A stretch of 64,000 nucleotides of DNA. Origin: Fen-1301 sp963786395 (lineage in GTDB: Bacteria; Bacteroidota; Ignavibacteria; Ignavibacteriales; Ignavibacteriaceae). The notes beneath the pieces were generated by a model. It had not been told where the DNA came from and made no database searches. It saw nothing but the letters and a program-made list of their open reading frames with translations. The DNA lies in the NCBI GenBank assembly GCA_963786395.1, contig CAWAZD010000017.1, positions 1 through 64,000 of the forward strand. The letters are read 5' to 3'. Shown in pieces: positions 39,777 to 50,051 of the stretch. The translations under genes and the position numbers were made by a program. How positions within the stretch are numbered: the stretch's first letter is position 1; each line of letters starts with the position of its first letter.

Positions 39777-41273
39777 ATGCAAAAAAACATATTCAGGGTT
39801 AAAAGGCTCGATTCAATCTTAGCCGAAGAAAGGAATTCTAAAGACAAATTGAAACGAGTCCTGGGAGCTTTCGATGTTGTTATGCTTGGTATTGGAGCAA
39901 TCATCGGAGCAGGTATATTTGCCACTATAGGTACTGCCGCTGCAGGAGATCTGGCAAGACCGGGAGCAGGACCGTCGCTTATCGTGTCCTTCATAATAAC
40001 AGGAATCGCATGTGGTTTTGCTGCTCTCTGTTATGCTGAATTCGCTTCTATGGTTCCTATTTCAGGAAGTGCATATACATATTCTTATGCAACTCTCGGT
40101 GAAGTAGTTGCATGGATAATTGGATGGGATTTGATCATTGAGTATGCTGTTGGAAATGTAGCTGTAGCAATAAGTTGGGCCAATTACTTCAAAACATTTG
40201 TATCTGGTTTTGGAATATATTTCCCGGAATGGATAACTACTGATTTCAGAACCGCAACTAAAATTCCAGGGTTAATTGAGCATGCTCCCCATTTTTTTGG
40301 AATACCAATCGTATTTAATATACTTGCAATGGCTATCGTTGCAGCTATTACAGTCCTTCTTGTAATTGGAATAAAAGAAAGTTCAAGAACAACTACAGTT
40401 ATGGTTATTATTAAACTTATTGTACTTTCTATATTTATAATTGTGGGATTTCAATATGTTAAACCGGCAAACTGGACTCCTTTTGCTCCAAATGGATGGA
40501 AAGGTATTCAGGCAGGGGCGGCTATTGTTTTCTTTGCCTACATTGGTTTTGATGCTGTTTCTACTGTAGCTGAGGAAGTCAAGAACCCTAAAAGAGATCT
40601 CCCGATTGGTATAATTGGATCTCTTATTATATGCACAATATTTTATATCATAGTAGCTGCTGTTTTTACCGGTATTATTCCTTACAGAGATCTTGTAAAG
40701 ACATTATCCACTTCACAAGCCGAACCGCTTACTCTTGCACTGCAATATGCCAATATTCAAACATGGGGAAATTTCTTCATCGGGTTGATAGCATTTGGTT
40801 CTGTCATTGCACATACGGCTGTCTTACTTGTTTTCCAGATGGGTCAGCCAAGAATATTTTTTTCAATGTCCCGGGATGGTCTCCTTCCAAAAAGCTTTTC
40901 AAAAGTTCATCCTAAATATAAAACCCCCTACGTAACTACAATCTTAACCGGTCTCGCGGTTGGTATTACTTCCATGTTTACAAGCATCGATGAAATGGTT
41001 GACTTAACTAATATTGGTACTCTATTTGCTTTTATTTTAGTATGCCTGGGAATTCTGATCCTAAGGAAAAAAGACCCGGACAGAGAAAGAGGATTCAAAA
41101 CTCCTTTTGTCCCATTAGTTCCATTACTCGGTATTTTTTCCTGTATGTACCTGATGTTAGGGTTACCATGGATTACATGGATCAGGTTCGGTGGCTGGCT
41201 GCTGATTGGTCTTGTAATTTATATTCTGTATGGACGAAAAAAAAGCCGGTTAAACCCGGCTTCGAATAGTTAA
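39777..41273 (+). CDS. APC family amino-acid permease (CAT/YfnA-like)
   Basis: 498 residues with about 12 to 14 membrane helices. 'VMLGIGAIIGAGIFATIG' is the substrate-binding unwound helix of APC transporters, and 'FFAYIGFDAVSTVAEEVKNP' the conserved helix 6-7 segment. The C-terminal helices resemble the cationic amino-acid transporter branch, but substrate choice is not readable. The last codons overlap the terminator at 41243-41262. Confidence 0.88.
   Translation: MQKNIFRVKRLDSILAEERNSKDKLKRVLGAFDVVMLGIGAIIGAGIFATIGTAAAGDLARPGAGPSLIVSFIITGIACGFAALCYAEFASMVPISGSAYTYSYATLGEVVAWIIGWDLIIEYAVGNVAVAISWANYFKTFVSGFGIYFPEWITTDFRTATKIPGLIEHAPHFFGIPIVFNILAMAIVAAITVLLVIGIKESSRTTTVMVIIKLIVLSIFIIVGFQYVKPANWTPFAPNGWKGIQAGAAIVFFAYIGFDAVSTVAEEVKNPKRDLPIGIIGSLIICTIFYIIVAAVFTGIIPYRDLVKTLSTSQAEPLTLALQYANIQTWGNFFIGLIAFGSVIAHTAVLLVFQMGQPRIFFSMSRDGLLPKSFSKVHPKYKTPYVTTILTGLAVGITSMFTSIDEMVDLTNIGTLFAFILVCLGILILRKKDPDRERGFKTPFVPLVPLLGIFSCMYLMLGLPWITWIRFGGWLLIGLVIYILYGRKKSRLNPASNS
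41243..41262 (-). terminator. Terminator of the exopolysaccharide operon, lying inside the permease 3' coding end
   Basis: Stem AAGCCGG / CCGGCTT with a 6-nt loop, followed on the minus strand by eight T. It is 22 bp beyond the stop of the hybrid kinase. The same bases encode the last residues of the convergent permease. Confidence 0.8.
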
Positions 41274-41284
41274 TGTAGACTTTA

Positions 41285-44200
41285 TTATATCTGCATTAAA
41301 AAAATTCTTTCAAGGGAATCAATCATTTTCTCCCTGAAAATCGGTTTCGAAATAAAGTCGTTAAATCCGGTTACAATAAATTTCTCCTTGTCACCCGGAA
41401 GCACATATGCTGTCACTGCAATTATAGGTATTTTTTGATATGCGGGCATCTTATGAATAATTTTTAACGCGTCAAGACCGTTATATTCACCCTGAAGGTT
41501 TATATCCATAACAATGAAATCAAAATTACCATTATCAAGAAGTGGCAGTGCTTCTTCAAAACTTACAGCATATTTAATTTCCTTAAGATCCTTCATCTGC
41601 ACTTTAAATAGAATCTGTGAATCGATCTGATCCTCTATATAAAGACATGACATTCTGGATAGATCAAGTCTAGTCGATTTATTATCCGCCTTTACTTCTT
41701 TTATCTCTTTTTCCAGTTTACGCATTTCTTCTTCAAATTTAACCGGCTCTTCAATTTCTGGCTCATTGAAATCAAATTTCTTAATTGTAATTTTTGAGGA
41801 GGGAACTTCTTCAAATCCTTCTTCGGTAACAATCTTTGATTTTGTCTTCCATTTTGGTGGTTCTATAACCTCCTCTTTGGTTAAGCCTTTTTTCACTATA
41901 TCAGAAGATTTCAGTTCTTCAATTCTATTTTCCGGCTCTGGAACAAGTTTCGGTTTTTGTTCAATTACCTTTTTCGCCTCTGTATAAATTTCTTCATCTG
42001 GAGTTATATCTGAAAATCTGAGCGGGAAGACAAATCCGTAATCAAATTTATCGCCAAGGCTCATCATCTCAAAATTGCCGTTTAATAAAACAAACAGTTG
42101 ATTAACAAGTTTCAACGTTAGTTTTGAAATTCCATGATCCTTCCCTACCTCACCTGGCTTAACATCAAATAGTGATCTAAGATTATCAATAAGGACATTT
42201 GAAACTGATGAATAATTATCCCGAATAGATATTACAAACTTTTCCTGATCAAGTTGATAAGCAGAGAAATATATTTTTTTATTCTTTGTTAACTGTGTCG
42301 TTATTTTTAACAAAAGTGAAATAAGGTGCTCGAATTTCTTTTTATCGGTCTCAAACCTCAATGATGAAGATATCTTCCCGTATGCAAAATCAACACCTTG
42401 GGTTGAAGATAAGTCTTCAATCTCTTTCTGGAGAAAATCTATAATCTCAGTAATGCTTACATCTTCCGGCTTAAAATCAAATTTATCCTGTTTAATACTC
42501 GAGAATTCCATTATTGAGTTCATCGTGTTAAGCAGAGTTGTGCGGTTCTGGTTTATAATTTCTAATGCTTCTTTTTGTTCAGCAGTTAAATTTTGAGAAC
42601 TTTCCGTTAGCTCTTCTATAAAGCCAACAATAACATTAATGGGTGTAAGTATTTCGTGGAACATATTTGAAAGGAAACTCTCATCCATTTCTTTGCCTGC
42701 CTGTGGTAAGTTTGTTACTACCGGCTCAGGCTTTTCTATATCTGTCTCTTTAATAACTTCTCTTATAATTTCCTTTATAATCTGCTGTTTAAGATGACCA
42801 ATTATGATAAAAGATTCTACCTCATTCTTGTAGTTAATAATTGGCGTGGCTGTTAATTCAGTCTCAATAAATGATCCATCACTTTTCTTTAAGTCCATAT
42901 TCAATGAAACTGGATCAATTAGATGAGATTGAAAAATTGAAGTTGTTATTGTCCCTCGGTCTTCATTCTTTACAAGAGTTGCAAATGACCTGGTCTCAAA
43001 ATCAGCTTTTAATAAATTAAGTGTATCTGTTACTGACTTATTAATATAAGTGATAAACCCGGTACTATCAGTAATAAATAAAAGATCCTGCGAATTATCA
43101 AAAACCGATTTATAAAGTTGAGTTTTTTTATCTGATTCAAGTTTCTCAGTTACATCTTTAATAATATTAAAATGTGCTTCCTTTTCCTGAAACTTGAAAT
43201 GGATCTTACTAATCTCAACATAAACTGACGATCCATTTTTTCTTTTATGCCTGTAGGGTCCGGTGAATTTACCAAATTTATCAGCGGAATTGGATGAATC
43301 TAACAATGTCTGAATATCTTCAGGTGTATAAAGATCTGTAAGGTCCATCTGAAGAAATTCTTCTTTCCTGTAACCATATAGATTTAATGCCGCCTGGTTT
43401 GCCTCAAGAAATCTTAAATTCTCGGTATCATATATAAATATTGGTTCTGGATTGTTTTGGATCAGGATATCAAACATTCTTCCTCGATTACTTATTAAAT
43501 TTTCAAAATCATCTTTTGAGGAACTCTCTTGAAAAATAATTATAACACCATCATTTTGATTAATATTGTTATAGATTTTGCTTAAATATACATTAAAACT
43601 ATCATTAATTCTCTTCTCTTCAAAAATTTTCCCCGAAATAATTAACTTCAGCTCGTTTTCCTGCCCGGAAAGAAAGTCACTAATTTGATCTGCAATTTCT
43701 GATGGGAATACCTTTTCATATTCTGTATTCAATACAAATTCCGGTTCCCTTGTCAACAATGTTAATAAACCCTTATTTATTTGTTTTATTTTACCTTGCC
43801 GTGTTATATATGCTGCAGAATTAGGTATGGAATCGATCGTTATATTAGGAAATTCTTCATGCTGGTTTATCTTTTGCGAGATTCCGATAAATGCTATAAG
43901 TTCATGCGAGGAATTAAACATTGGAATCTTAATTGTCTCATATAAGATTTTATTCCCCTCTCCCTTAAGTGGAATTCCCTTAATAATAACAGTATTCCCT
44001 GACTCTTCCATGAACTTATTTATTGATTCTAATAATGTGCTTATTATAGGTAGAACGAAATTATTAACCTTTTTCCCTTCCATCTGCTTAGCTTTGACAC
44101 CTGTATATCTTGAAAGGTGATGGTTTACAATTACATAATTCCCCTGCGTATTTTCTATCCAGAATATCTCTTCCAACTTGTCAATTCTTTTTCTAATTGA

Positions 44201-44687
44201 CTCCTTCCCTATTTAATGAAAACGGAAAATTATCTCTTACTTCCTTTATCTCCTTGAGAATATTACCATCTGACAATATATCTTTTAATTCCCCATTCAA
44301 TATCTTTATTTCACTAATACCTGAAGTGGTTAATATCTCATCAGTTTTTAATGAAAAAAATATGAAATATTCGTTCTCCTCTTTATAAGAATTAAGGAGT
44401 ATTTCACCCTTAATTTCATTGCCATCCCTTAACTTCATACTTGTCATCTGAACAAGTGACCCCGATGATGAAAACAATTTCTCTATCATTCCATTCAGCA
44501 ATTCAGAGGAAAGATCATCAAGTTTATCAAAAATGTTGTTTCTTTGCTTATTCAAGTTTAGCAGATGACCGGCTTCTTTATTAAAGGATAATATATTCCC
44601 AACATTATCCATTACTATAAAAGGATTTCTTATGATATCGTTTAACGACCCAAAAAGACCACTATTAATTTTATAATCTGAACTCAT
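41285..44687 (-). CDS. Multi-PAS hybrid histidine kinase with C-terminal receiver; ATP-binding half looks degenerate (one frameshift)
   Basis: A single extra G at 44203-44204 separates two frames; repaired, the protein is 1133 residues and reads 'LNREESIRKRIDKLEEIFWI' through the break. At least four PAS-like domains come first. The dimerisation helix keeps the phospho-acceptor His in 'FHEILTPINVIVGF' (codon at 42656). The following HATPase region lacks the N-box Asn ('HLISLLLKITTQLTK') and the G1 'DxGxG' ('IRDNYSSVSN'), so ATP binding is doubtful. A Glu/Lys-rich linker leads to a receiver domain with an intact Asp ('IVMDINLQGE'), Thr ('AVTAY') and Lys ('ISKPIF'). No DNA-binding domain. Last gene of the polysaccharide locus, probably its signal input. 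Confidence 0.75.
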
Positions 44688-44753
44688 AATTATATTTATT
44701 CAGGAAAATAGATTTTCCGGCAAAATAACCCTTTGTACAATTTCCTGTATTAA

Positions 44754-46022
44754 TTACTTTTTAAGGTTAACGTAAATACTCACTTCATTTGAATAATCTG
44801 AATATAGTTGAGCACCAGCACTATATTTTCTAATTCTATAATAATAAGTATTACCTGTCACAACAGTTACATCATCATATGAACTCATCCATGTTGCAAC
44901 TCTATCTATCTGTCCCCAGGTTCCTCCGGTTCCAATTTTCCGTTCGATTAAACAATAATCAACCCATGGATCATTATTCACATCATAATTAATTGTAACT
45001 TTTCCAGCTGAAGGATTTGAAAGTGATGTGATTTGTGGAACTGGAATAATTAACAAAGGAGTAGTTACTGATAATTCGTTTGACCACGAAGAATCGGATC
45101 CTGATATTGCTTTGATTCTGTAAAGGTACTGTCCTCCTGCCATCAATCCATTTAAACTATCAGTAAAAGTAGTTGAATTCTTTGAAACTATACCAATAAC
45201 AGAATAAACTGCATTACTAATTTTTCTTTCAACCTTAAAATAATTTTGTGCAGTACTATAAATCTGCCATGTAAGTTTAACAACTGTTGTGCTTGTAGCA
45301 ATAGCTGTTAATAATCTTGGAGCCGGTAGATTTAGTGAACCTCCTGATCCGATTGTATTTACAATCGTAGAGAAATCAGAACTGCCATATACATTTACAC
45401 CACAGACTTTATAATAATATATCTGATTGGGATCAACATATTCATCATTTATATTGTATGACCCCGAAGGAACTGAAAGGTATAATGAAAAATCCGGGGC
45501 TGTACTTGCCTTCCTATAAACCTCGTGAATTACATTTCCTGACGTAGTGTCCTTCCATGATATATTATAAGAGGTCTTGGTTAATTCCAAAATTGCTATA
45601 CCGAAAGGTGCACTCGGAACTGATCTGTCATCCATCACTAAAACATTGTTGTAAACAGTTCCTTCAACATATTTATTATCTTTATCAAAGTATTTCAATT
45701 GGTAATTGATTCGTTTATTCATATAAGTCGAATCAAGAATAATTTTTACAACAGGCTTAGCACCACTGGAACTTGGGAAAAAATTACTAACGTACTGCCC
45801 ATTAATATAAAGTTCTATAAACTTGATCCCCTGGTCTATTGTAACATCATAAATTATTTCCTGACCTTTATAACTTATTGTATCATTTGCCAATGGCTTA
45901 TAAACTGAAATATTAATAACCCCGTTACCTGTACTTACAGGATCACTTATGGATTTGGCGCACCCAAAAAACAAACACGCTGTAATAATAGATACTAATA
46001 TTACAATTATATTTCTATTCAT
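44754..46022 (-). CDS. FnIII-repeat lipoprotein
   Basis: 422 residues. Signal peptide with lipobox 'ACLFFGC', so membrane-anchored at Cys21 or near. An N-terminal immunoglobulin-like domain is followed by three fibronectin type III repeats, each with the 'YYYRI/YYYKV/YLYRI' strand. No catalytic motif. It lies 45 bp downstream of the deacetylase-like gene and 66 bp upstream of the kinase, so it may bind the exported polysaccharide or assemble the export complex. Confidence 0.75.
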   Translation of the reverse strand: MNRNIIVILVSIITACLFFGCAKSISDPVSTGNGVINISVYKPLANDTISYKGQEIIYDVTIDQGIKFIELYINGQYVSNFFPSSSGAKPVVKIILDSTYMNKRINYQLKYFDKDNKYVEGTVYNNVLVMDDRSVPSAPFGIAILELTKTSYNISWKDTTSGNVIHEVYRKASTAPDFSLYLSVPSGSYNINDEYVDPNQIYYYKVCGVNVYGSSDFSTIVNTIGSGGSLNLPAPRLLTAIATSTTVVKLTWQIYSTAQNYFKVERKISNAVYSVIGIVSKNSTTFTDSLNGLMAGGQYLYRIKAISGSDSSWSNELSVTTPLLIIPVPQITSLSNPSAGKVTINYDVNNDPWVDYCLIERKIGTGGTWGQIDRVATWMSSYDDVTVVTGNTYYYRIRKYSAGAQLYSDYSNEVSIYVNLKK

Positions 46023-46067
46023 TTTAATTCCGCTTTGTTATTCAGAATTTTAATTTTTTCCAGATCA

Positions 46068-47966
46068 TTAGACATTTGTTTTATCATAGTCTAAATAATA
46101 CGTACGTGACTCAGTTGATTTAAGGTCACTAATATACAGGTTAACTGTTTTACTTCCTTTTTGATGTTCCATCCTGGCGGTCTTTGTTCCGATTATTTCT
46201 GTACTAATGGAAACCTGGCTGGCATTTTCATTAAGATCAACTTGAATAACCAGCTGATCAACTGTCTGGACACCGGGATTGGAAACAGTCACTGCTACTC
46301 TTCTTTCACCCCTCTTATCAACTCTGATTTCAACATAATTCTTTTTTGAATACCAGTTAGCTATTTCAGAGGCTGTAGCTATCCAGAAATTTTTCCTCTT
46401 CAAATCTTGAATAACCTGTTTCACTACATTAACATTCTCAGCTTTGCACTGATATTCAGGATGAATTTTCATAATGTATAATCCACCTTCAAATAATATC
46501 CTGTCAACATCTTCCTGATATGTATAAAACTGGAACTCCGGAAGCGTTAAACCGAAATCTCTGATTACCTCATAATCATCTCTGGCTGTTTTTGTCATTG
46601 AGAGTATCCTCTTCTCGCCTCTGATCATCGTTTTGGGTACTGATCTGTCTGTCAAGGAATCAGTTAGTATATAGCCGTATTTGGCATCTATTGCCCCCAA
46701 TACAGAGTTCTGATCAAATAATCCGTAATATGGGTAACATCCGGTTACTTTTGAATTAGATATGGCTTCAAGTTCACTCTTAGCATTCCTTAATTTTTCA
46801 ACCTGGGTATCATAATCATTTAAATGATTTACGGTATCGTTTACAGATGAAAGATAACCTAGATCAACTAACGAAGCGATTTCTCCATATTTTGCAGCGC
46901 TTTGAATAAGATACTTATTCTGAGCCGCTTTTGTAACATCAACGAAAAATGTGGCTTTTACCTTTTCGGATCCAAGTACTCTTAATAGGTTGGATATATT
47001 TTCAGCATTATCGGATATAGTAGGTGATATTACTGCAGCTGCGTCATATCCCGTGGGCCATTCTTTAATAGTTGCGATCGGGCCATAATCTAACCAGGTA
47101 ATACAATTTCTGAATAATCTATCGAAATAAATATAATCTTCCTGAACACCTATTACAGAATTGATTTCAAATCCCATCCAGATAAATCTGCCTTTGCCAT
47201 ATGTTCCGAATACGATTCCTGCACTTTTTTTAATTTCTTCTCTTACTAGTCCTGATTCAAGTCGATAATTATACCAAAAGCTCGCCTGTGTAGTTCTGGG
47301 GTCGAGAACCTCCACTGACATTGGACGATCCCATGTAGCTACCTTGAGTGGAAATCCTGTGGGAATATTTGCAGTTATTGCTAAACCTCCACGTAATGTA
47401 TGCACTCGCGTGTTTTCACTGCTTTCAATCTCTTTTGTAAATTTTAACCCAAACACTTCAGAAAAGAAATCCCATCCACGCCATTTGCCATCATCCGAAT
47501 ATGATGCCGTTCCGCTTGTGGCAAATATACTCCCTCCATTATCAACATATTTTTTCAGTTGGGTTACTTCCAGATCACTTAAGGATCGTGAACCTGGAAG
47601 TACTAGTATATCATACCCATAATGTTTTCCTCGTTCTATGGTTTCATCTGATATTATATCATATTTATGTTTTGAGGTCCCAATAAATTTCTCCCAGGTG
47701 TTTACGTTATCATTTAGCCATGAACTTCCCTGCGGCAGCATATTCTCAGTGTACTTTGAATAAAGAATACCTATTTTTGCATCTCCACCCATAACCACGT
47801 TGCGGATCAGTTTTGAATCAGGGAAAAGGGATGCAGTATTAAATTTCCCAAATACGCCGCGAAGTATAAATATATAGGTAAGAACTGAGCCTAATAAAAT
47901 AATAAGTCCGACAAATACAATAAGGCTCTGATTTACTCTGCCTCGTTTGTAAGCGTTTATTTCCAC
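46068..47966 (-). CDS. Polysaccharide-deacetylase-like protein with eroded active site
   Basis: 632 residues, anchored by an N-terminal helix (SLIVFVGLIILLGSVLTYIF). Residues about 60-310 look like a class I glutamine-amidotransferase-fold domain ('YDILVLPGSRSLSDLEV', 'GGSIFATSG'). Residues about 320-510 follow the NodB/polysaccharide deacetylase fold with the 'KVKATFFVDV' strand. The motifs are lost: the catalytic 'DDG' is replaced by 'PTISDN', the metal-binding HxxxH by 'SLVDLGYLS', and 'RxPxG' by 'GCYPYYG'. A beta-sandwich ends the protein. Probably a non-catalytic polysaccharide-handling protein in the position occupied by PgaB elsewhere. Overlaps the preceding gene by 10 bp. Confidence 0.65.
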   Translation of the reverse strand: MEINAYKRGRVNQSLIVFVGLIILLGSVLTYIFILRGVFGKFNTASLFPDSKLIRNVVMGGDAKIGILYSKYTENMLPQGSSWLNDNVNTWEKFIGTSKHKYDIISDETIERGKHYGYDILVLPGSRSLSDLEVTQLKKYVDNGGSIFATSGTASYSDDGKWRGWDFFSEVFGLKFTKEIESSENTRVHTLRGGLAITANIPTGFPLKVATWDRPMSVEVLDPRTTQASFWYNYRLESGLVREEIKKSAGIVFGTYGKGRFIWMGFEINSVIGVQEDYIYFDRLFRNCITWLDYGPIATIKEWPTGYDAAAVISPTISDNAENISNLLRVLGSEKVKATFFVDVTKAAQNKYLIQSAAKYGEIASLVDLGYLSSVNDTVNHLNDYDTQVEKLRNAKSELEAISNSKVTGCYPYYGLFDQNSVLGAIDAKYGYILTDSLTDRSVPKTMIRGEKRILSMTKTARDDYEVIRDFGLTLPEFQFYTYQEDVDRILFEGGLYIMKIHPEYQCKAENVNVVKQVIQDLKRKNFWIATASEIANWYSKKNYVEIRVDKRGERRVAVTVSNPGVQTVDQLVIQVDLNENASQVSISTEIIGTKTARMEHQKGSKTVNLYISDLKSTESRTYYLDYDKTNV

Positions 47967-48421
47967 TTTAATGCTCCGGAAGTCTTATCTTCCTTGGATG
48001 GTGAAACATATCCTTCAGATGTATACTTAAGGAATTTAGAATCTATCTTTGATTGCGGATAATTCTTTACATCACTATAACCGGTATCAGAATATTGTCT
48101 GGGTTGAGCAGCATATTGCGGCCCCATAGGAGCTCTCTGTTGTGGCTGCTGAACATATACGGGTCTTTGTTGATATACGGGTACTGCTTGTGGTTCAATA
48201 TATATGGGCTGAGGTGCTATTTTCTGCTGCGGCTGTTGCATTTCCATCTGCATCTCCGCTGGTGTCAAAAGCTCAGCTCTAACAGTTGATGGAACAGGTG
48301 CTGTCACTTGTTGCCCTTTGGCTTCTCTTATCTTATAAAGAATGTAAGCTCCGATTGCAAGTATAAAGGTGCTTATTGTAGCAACAAGGATAATAGTAGA
48401 TAGTATAGGTATAAGTTCCAT
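47957..48421 (-). CDS. Small single-TM protein with Pro/Gln-rich cytoplasmic tail
   Basis: 154 residues: one membrane helix (ILSTIILVATISTFILAIGA) followed by a Gln/Pro/Tyr-rich, presumably disordered segment with repeated QQP and PVY/PIY motifs, and a short conserved-looking C-terminus. No enzyme motif. Its place between glycosyltransferase and deacetylase-like genes recalls small accessory subunits such as PgaD, but no sequence relation is visible. Overlaps the next gene by 10 bp. Confidence 0.6.
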   Translation of the reverse strand: MELIPILSTIILVATISTFILAIGAYILYKIREAKGQQVTAPVPSTVRAELLTPAEMQMEMQQPQQKIAPQPIYIEPQAVPVYQQRPVYVQQPQQRAPMGPQYAAQPRQYSDTGYSDVKNYPQSKIDSKFLKYTSEGYVSPSKEDKTSGALKWK

Positions 48422-48487
48422 AGAAACCTCTTTGTGGTTTAACTTTTAATTGTTATTATTTTTTTGTTAATATTCATTTCGTTATAA

Positions 48488-49888
48488 TTAGGCTTTAGCT
48501 GCTCCAACTCGTTCAAGTTTTCCCCAGGTCATCCTTATTCCAAGGAACTCTTCAACTGTAGACATTGCCTTACATATATCAATTACCAGAATAAAGAACA
48601 TTCTGTATACTATTGCGTACCAGACAAGCCTGAACTCCTCTTTTTCAACTGCAACACAATATAACGCCGTTATTAAATCTAGCAGTGCCAAACCTGCCCA
48701 CCAGAAAAAAATTAGAGATGTAAAACCGAATGCAAAAGCCGCAACCATGAAAAATAAGTTTGCTAATATGTTCATTACCGGCCATATTAATGCTTCATAA
48801 AACATTGTCCATAATATAAGCGTATCTCCGAAATTTATAGTGGGGTTAGCCATAAGTTTTTTGTGCTTCCTGATTGATTGGAGTATCCCTCTCGTCCATC
48901 TGTATCTCTGTTTGAGTAACTGATGAAGTTTAGCAGGTGCTTCGGTGTAGGATATGGAATTCGGCTCATAATAAATCTTCCATCCGTTAGCAAGTATCTT
49001 CAATGTAAGATCTGCATCTTCAGCAAATGTATCACTTGAATAAAAACCTGCTTCCTCAACTGCTTTTTTCCTGAACAATCCAAGAGGCCCCGGTATTATA
49101 TTTACTAACCTTACAAAACTCTGTGCACTTCGTGCCATATTCAATCCCTCAATATATTCAAGTGCCTGAAGATCTGTAAAAAACTTACCACGGTTCATTA
49201 CTTTTACATTACCAGCCACAGCACCAATCTCAGGATTTACAAAATGTCTTACTGCTAATCTCACTGAATCCGGAGAAAGCTGGGAATCACCATCCATACA
49301 TAAAACAATTTCTGCTTTTGAATATCTTATTCCTGCATTCAAAGCTCTGGACTTACCACCATTTGGTTTATCTATTAGTGATACCTTAATATCTGAATAT
49401 CTTCCCTTCTGATATCCAACTAGCTGTTCAGCCACTTCCCGTGTTTTGTCAGTTGATCCGTCGTTTACAACAATTATTTCGTAGTTTGAATAATTCAGTT
49501 CAAGAAGTGATTTAATTGAATCGGCTACAACCATCTCTTCATTATAAACAGGTACTATAATAGACACAAATGGGTAAAATCCTGTTGACGATTTGAATGT
49601 ATATTGATTAATATAAAGATAAGCCAATAACAATATCCCAAAATACCTGATCAGAAGAACAAATAGGAATATCACAAGTGATACGATTGTGGCATATTCA
49701 ACCAGGGATTTTACTGAAAGTACTGTTTCAGGTAATGTATAAATTATTACAAAAATTAGTAATAAAGACATTAACCCGCTTATGAAAATCCTTCTCAAAT
49801 ACTTCCCTTCCTTATCATTCGCGGAAACTTTTTGCTCCCGGTTATCAAGTATCAATGTACTTCTTTTTATTTCCTGATTTGTATTCAT
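48488..49888 (-). CDS. Processive family 2 glycosyltransferase (PgaC/BcsA-like polysaccharide synthase)
   Basis: 466 residues. Two N-terminal membrane helices, a cytoplasmic GT-A domain and three to four C-terminal helices. Catalytic set intact: 'VVNDGSTD', DxD in 'CMDGDSQLS', the base in 'FAEDADLTL' and 'QRYRW' for acceptor/processivity. This is the polymerising synthase of the locus, linking sugar from a UDP donor and moving the chain through the membrane. No PilZ domain is present, so c-di-GMP control, if any, must come from another subunit. Confidence 0.9.
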   Translation of the reverse strand: MNTNQEIKRSTLILDNREQKVSANDKEGKYLRRIFISGLMSLLLIFVIIYTLPETVLSVKSLVEYATIVSLVIFLFVLLIRYFGILLLAYLYINQYTFKSSTGFYPFVSIIVPVYNEEMVVADSIKSLLELNYSNYEIIVVNDGSTDKTREVAEQLVGYQKGRYSDIKVSLIDKPNGGKSRALNAGIRYSKAEIVLCMDGDSQLSPDSVRLAVRHFVNPEIGAVAGNVKVMNRGKFFTDLQALEYIEGLNMARSAQSFVRLVNIIPGPLGLFRKKAVEEAGFYSSDTFAEDADLTLKILANGWKIYYEPNSISYTEAPAKLHQLLKQRYRWTRGILQSIRKHKKLMANPTINFGDTLILWTMFYEALIWPVMNILANLFFMVAAFAFGFTSLIFFWWAGLALLDLITALYCVAVEKEEFRLVWYAIVYRMFFILVIDICKAMSTVEEFLGIRMTWGKLERVGAAKA

Positions 49889-49939
49889 ATTTGTACTATT
49901 TCTTTTTTTATTTAAAAATCAACTATAATGCCAAAAATA

Positions 49940-49970
49940 AAAACCCTTATTCTTTCAAAATAAGGGTTTT
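49940..49970 (-). terminator. Terminator between the second porin gene and the glycosyltransferase gene
   Basis: A 12-bp stem (AAAACCCTTATT with AATAAGGGTTTT) and a 7-nt loop, about 85 bp past the stop of the minus-strand porin. T-rich on both strands, so possibly bidirectional. It would split the locus into separate or attenuated transcripts. Confidence 0.75.
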
Positions 49971-50051
49971 TTTGTAACAGGTTAAGATATTTTATTATTT
50001 GTGTCTCACATTAATACTCCATATTCCCGGGTTTCTATTGATTTTGCTCTA

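Noticed and set aside
47344..47686. Plus-strand open frames opposite the deacetylase-like gene
   Set aside because: They are antisense to a well-supported gene and show no family features.
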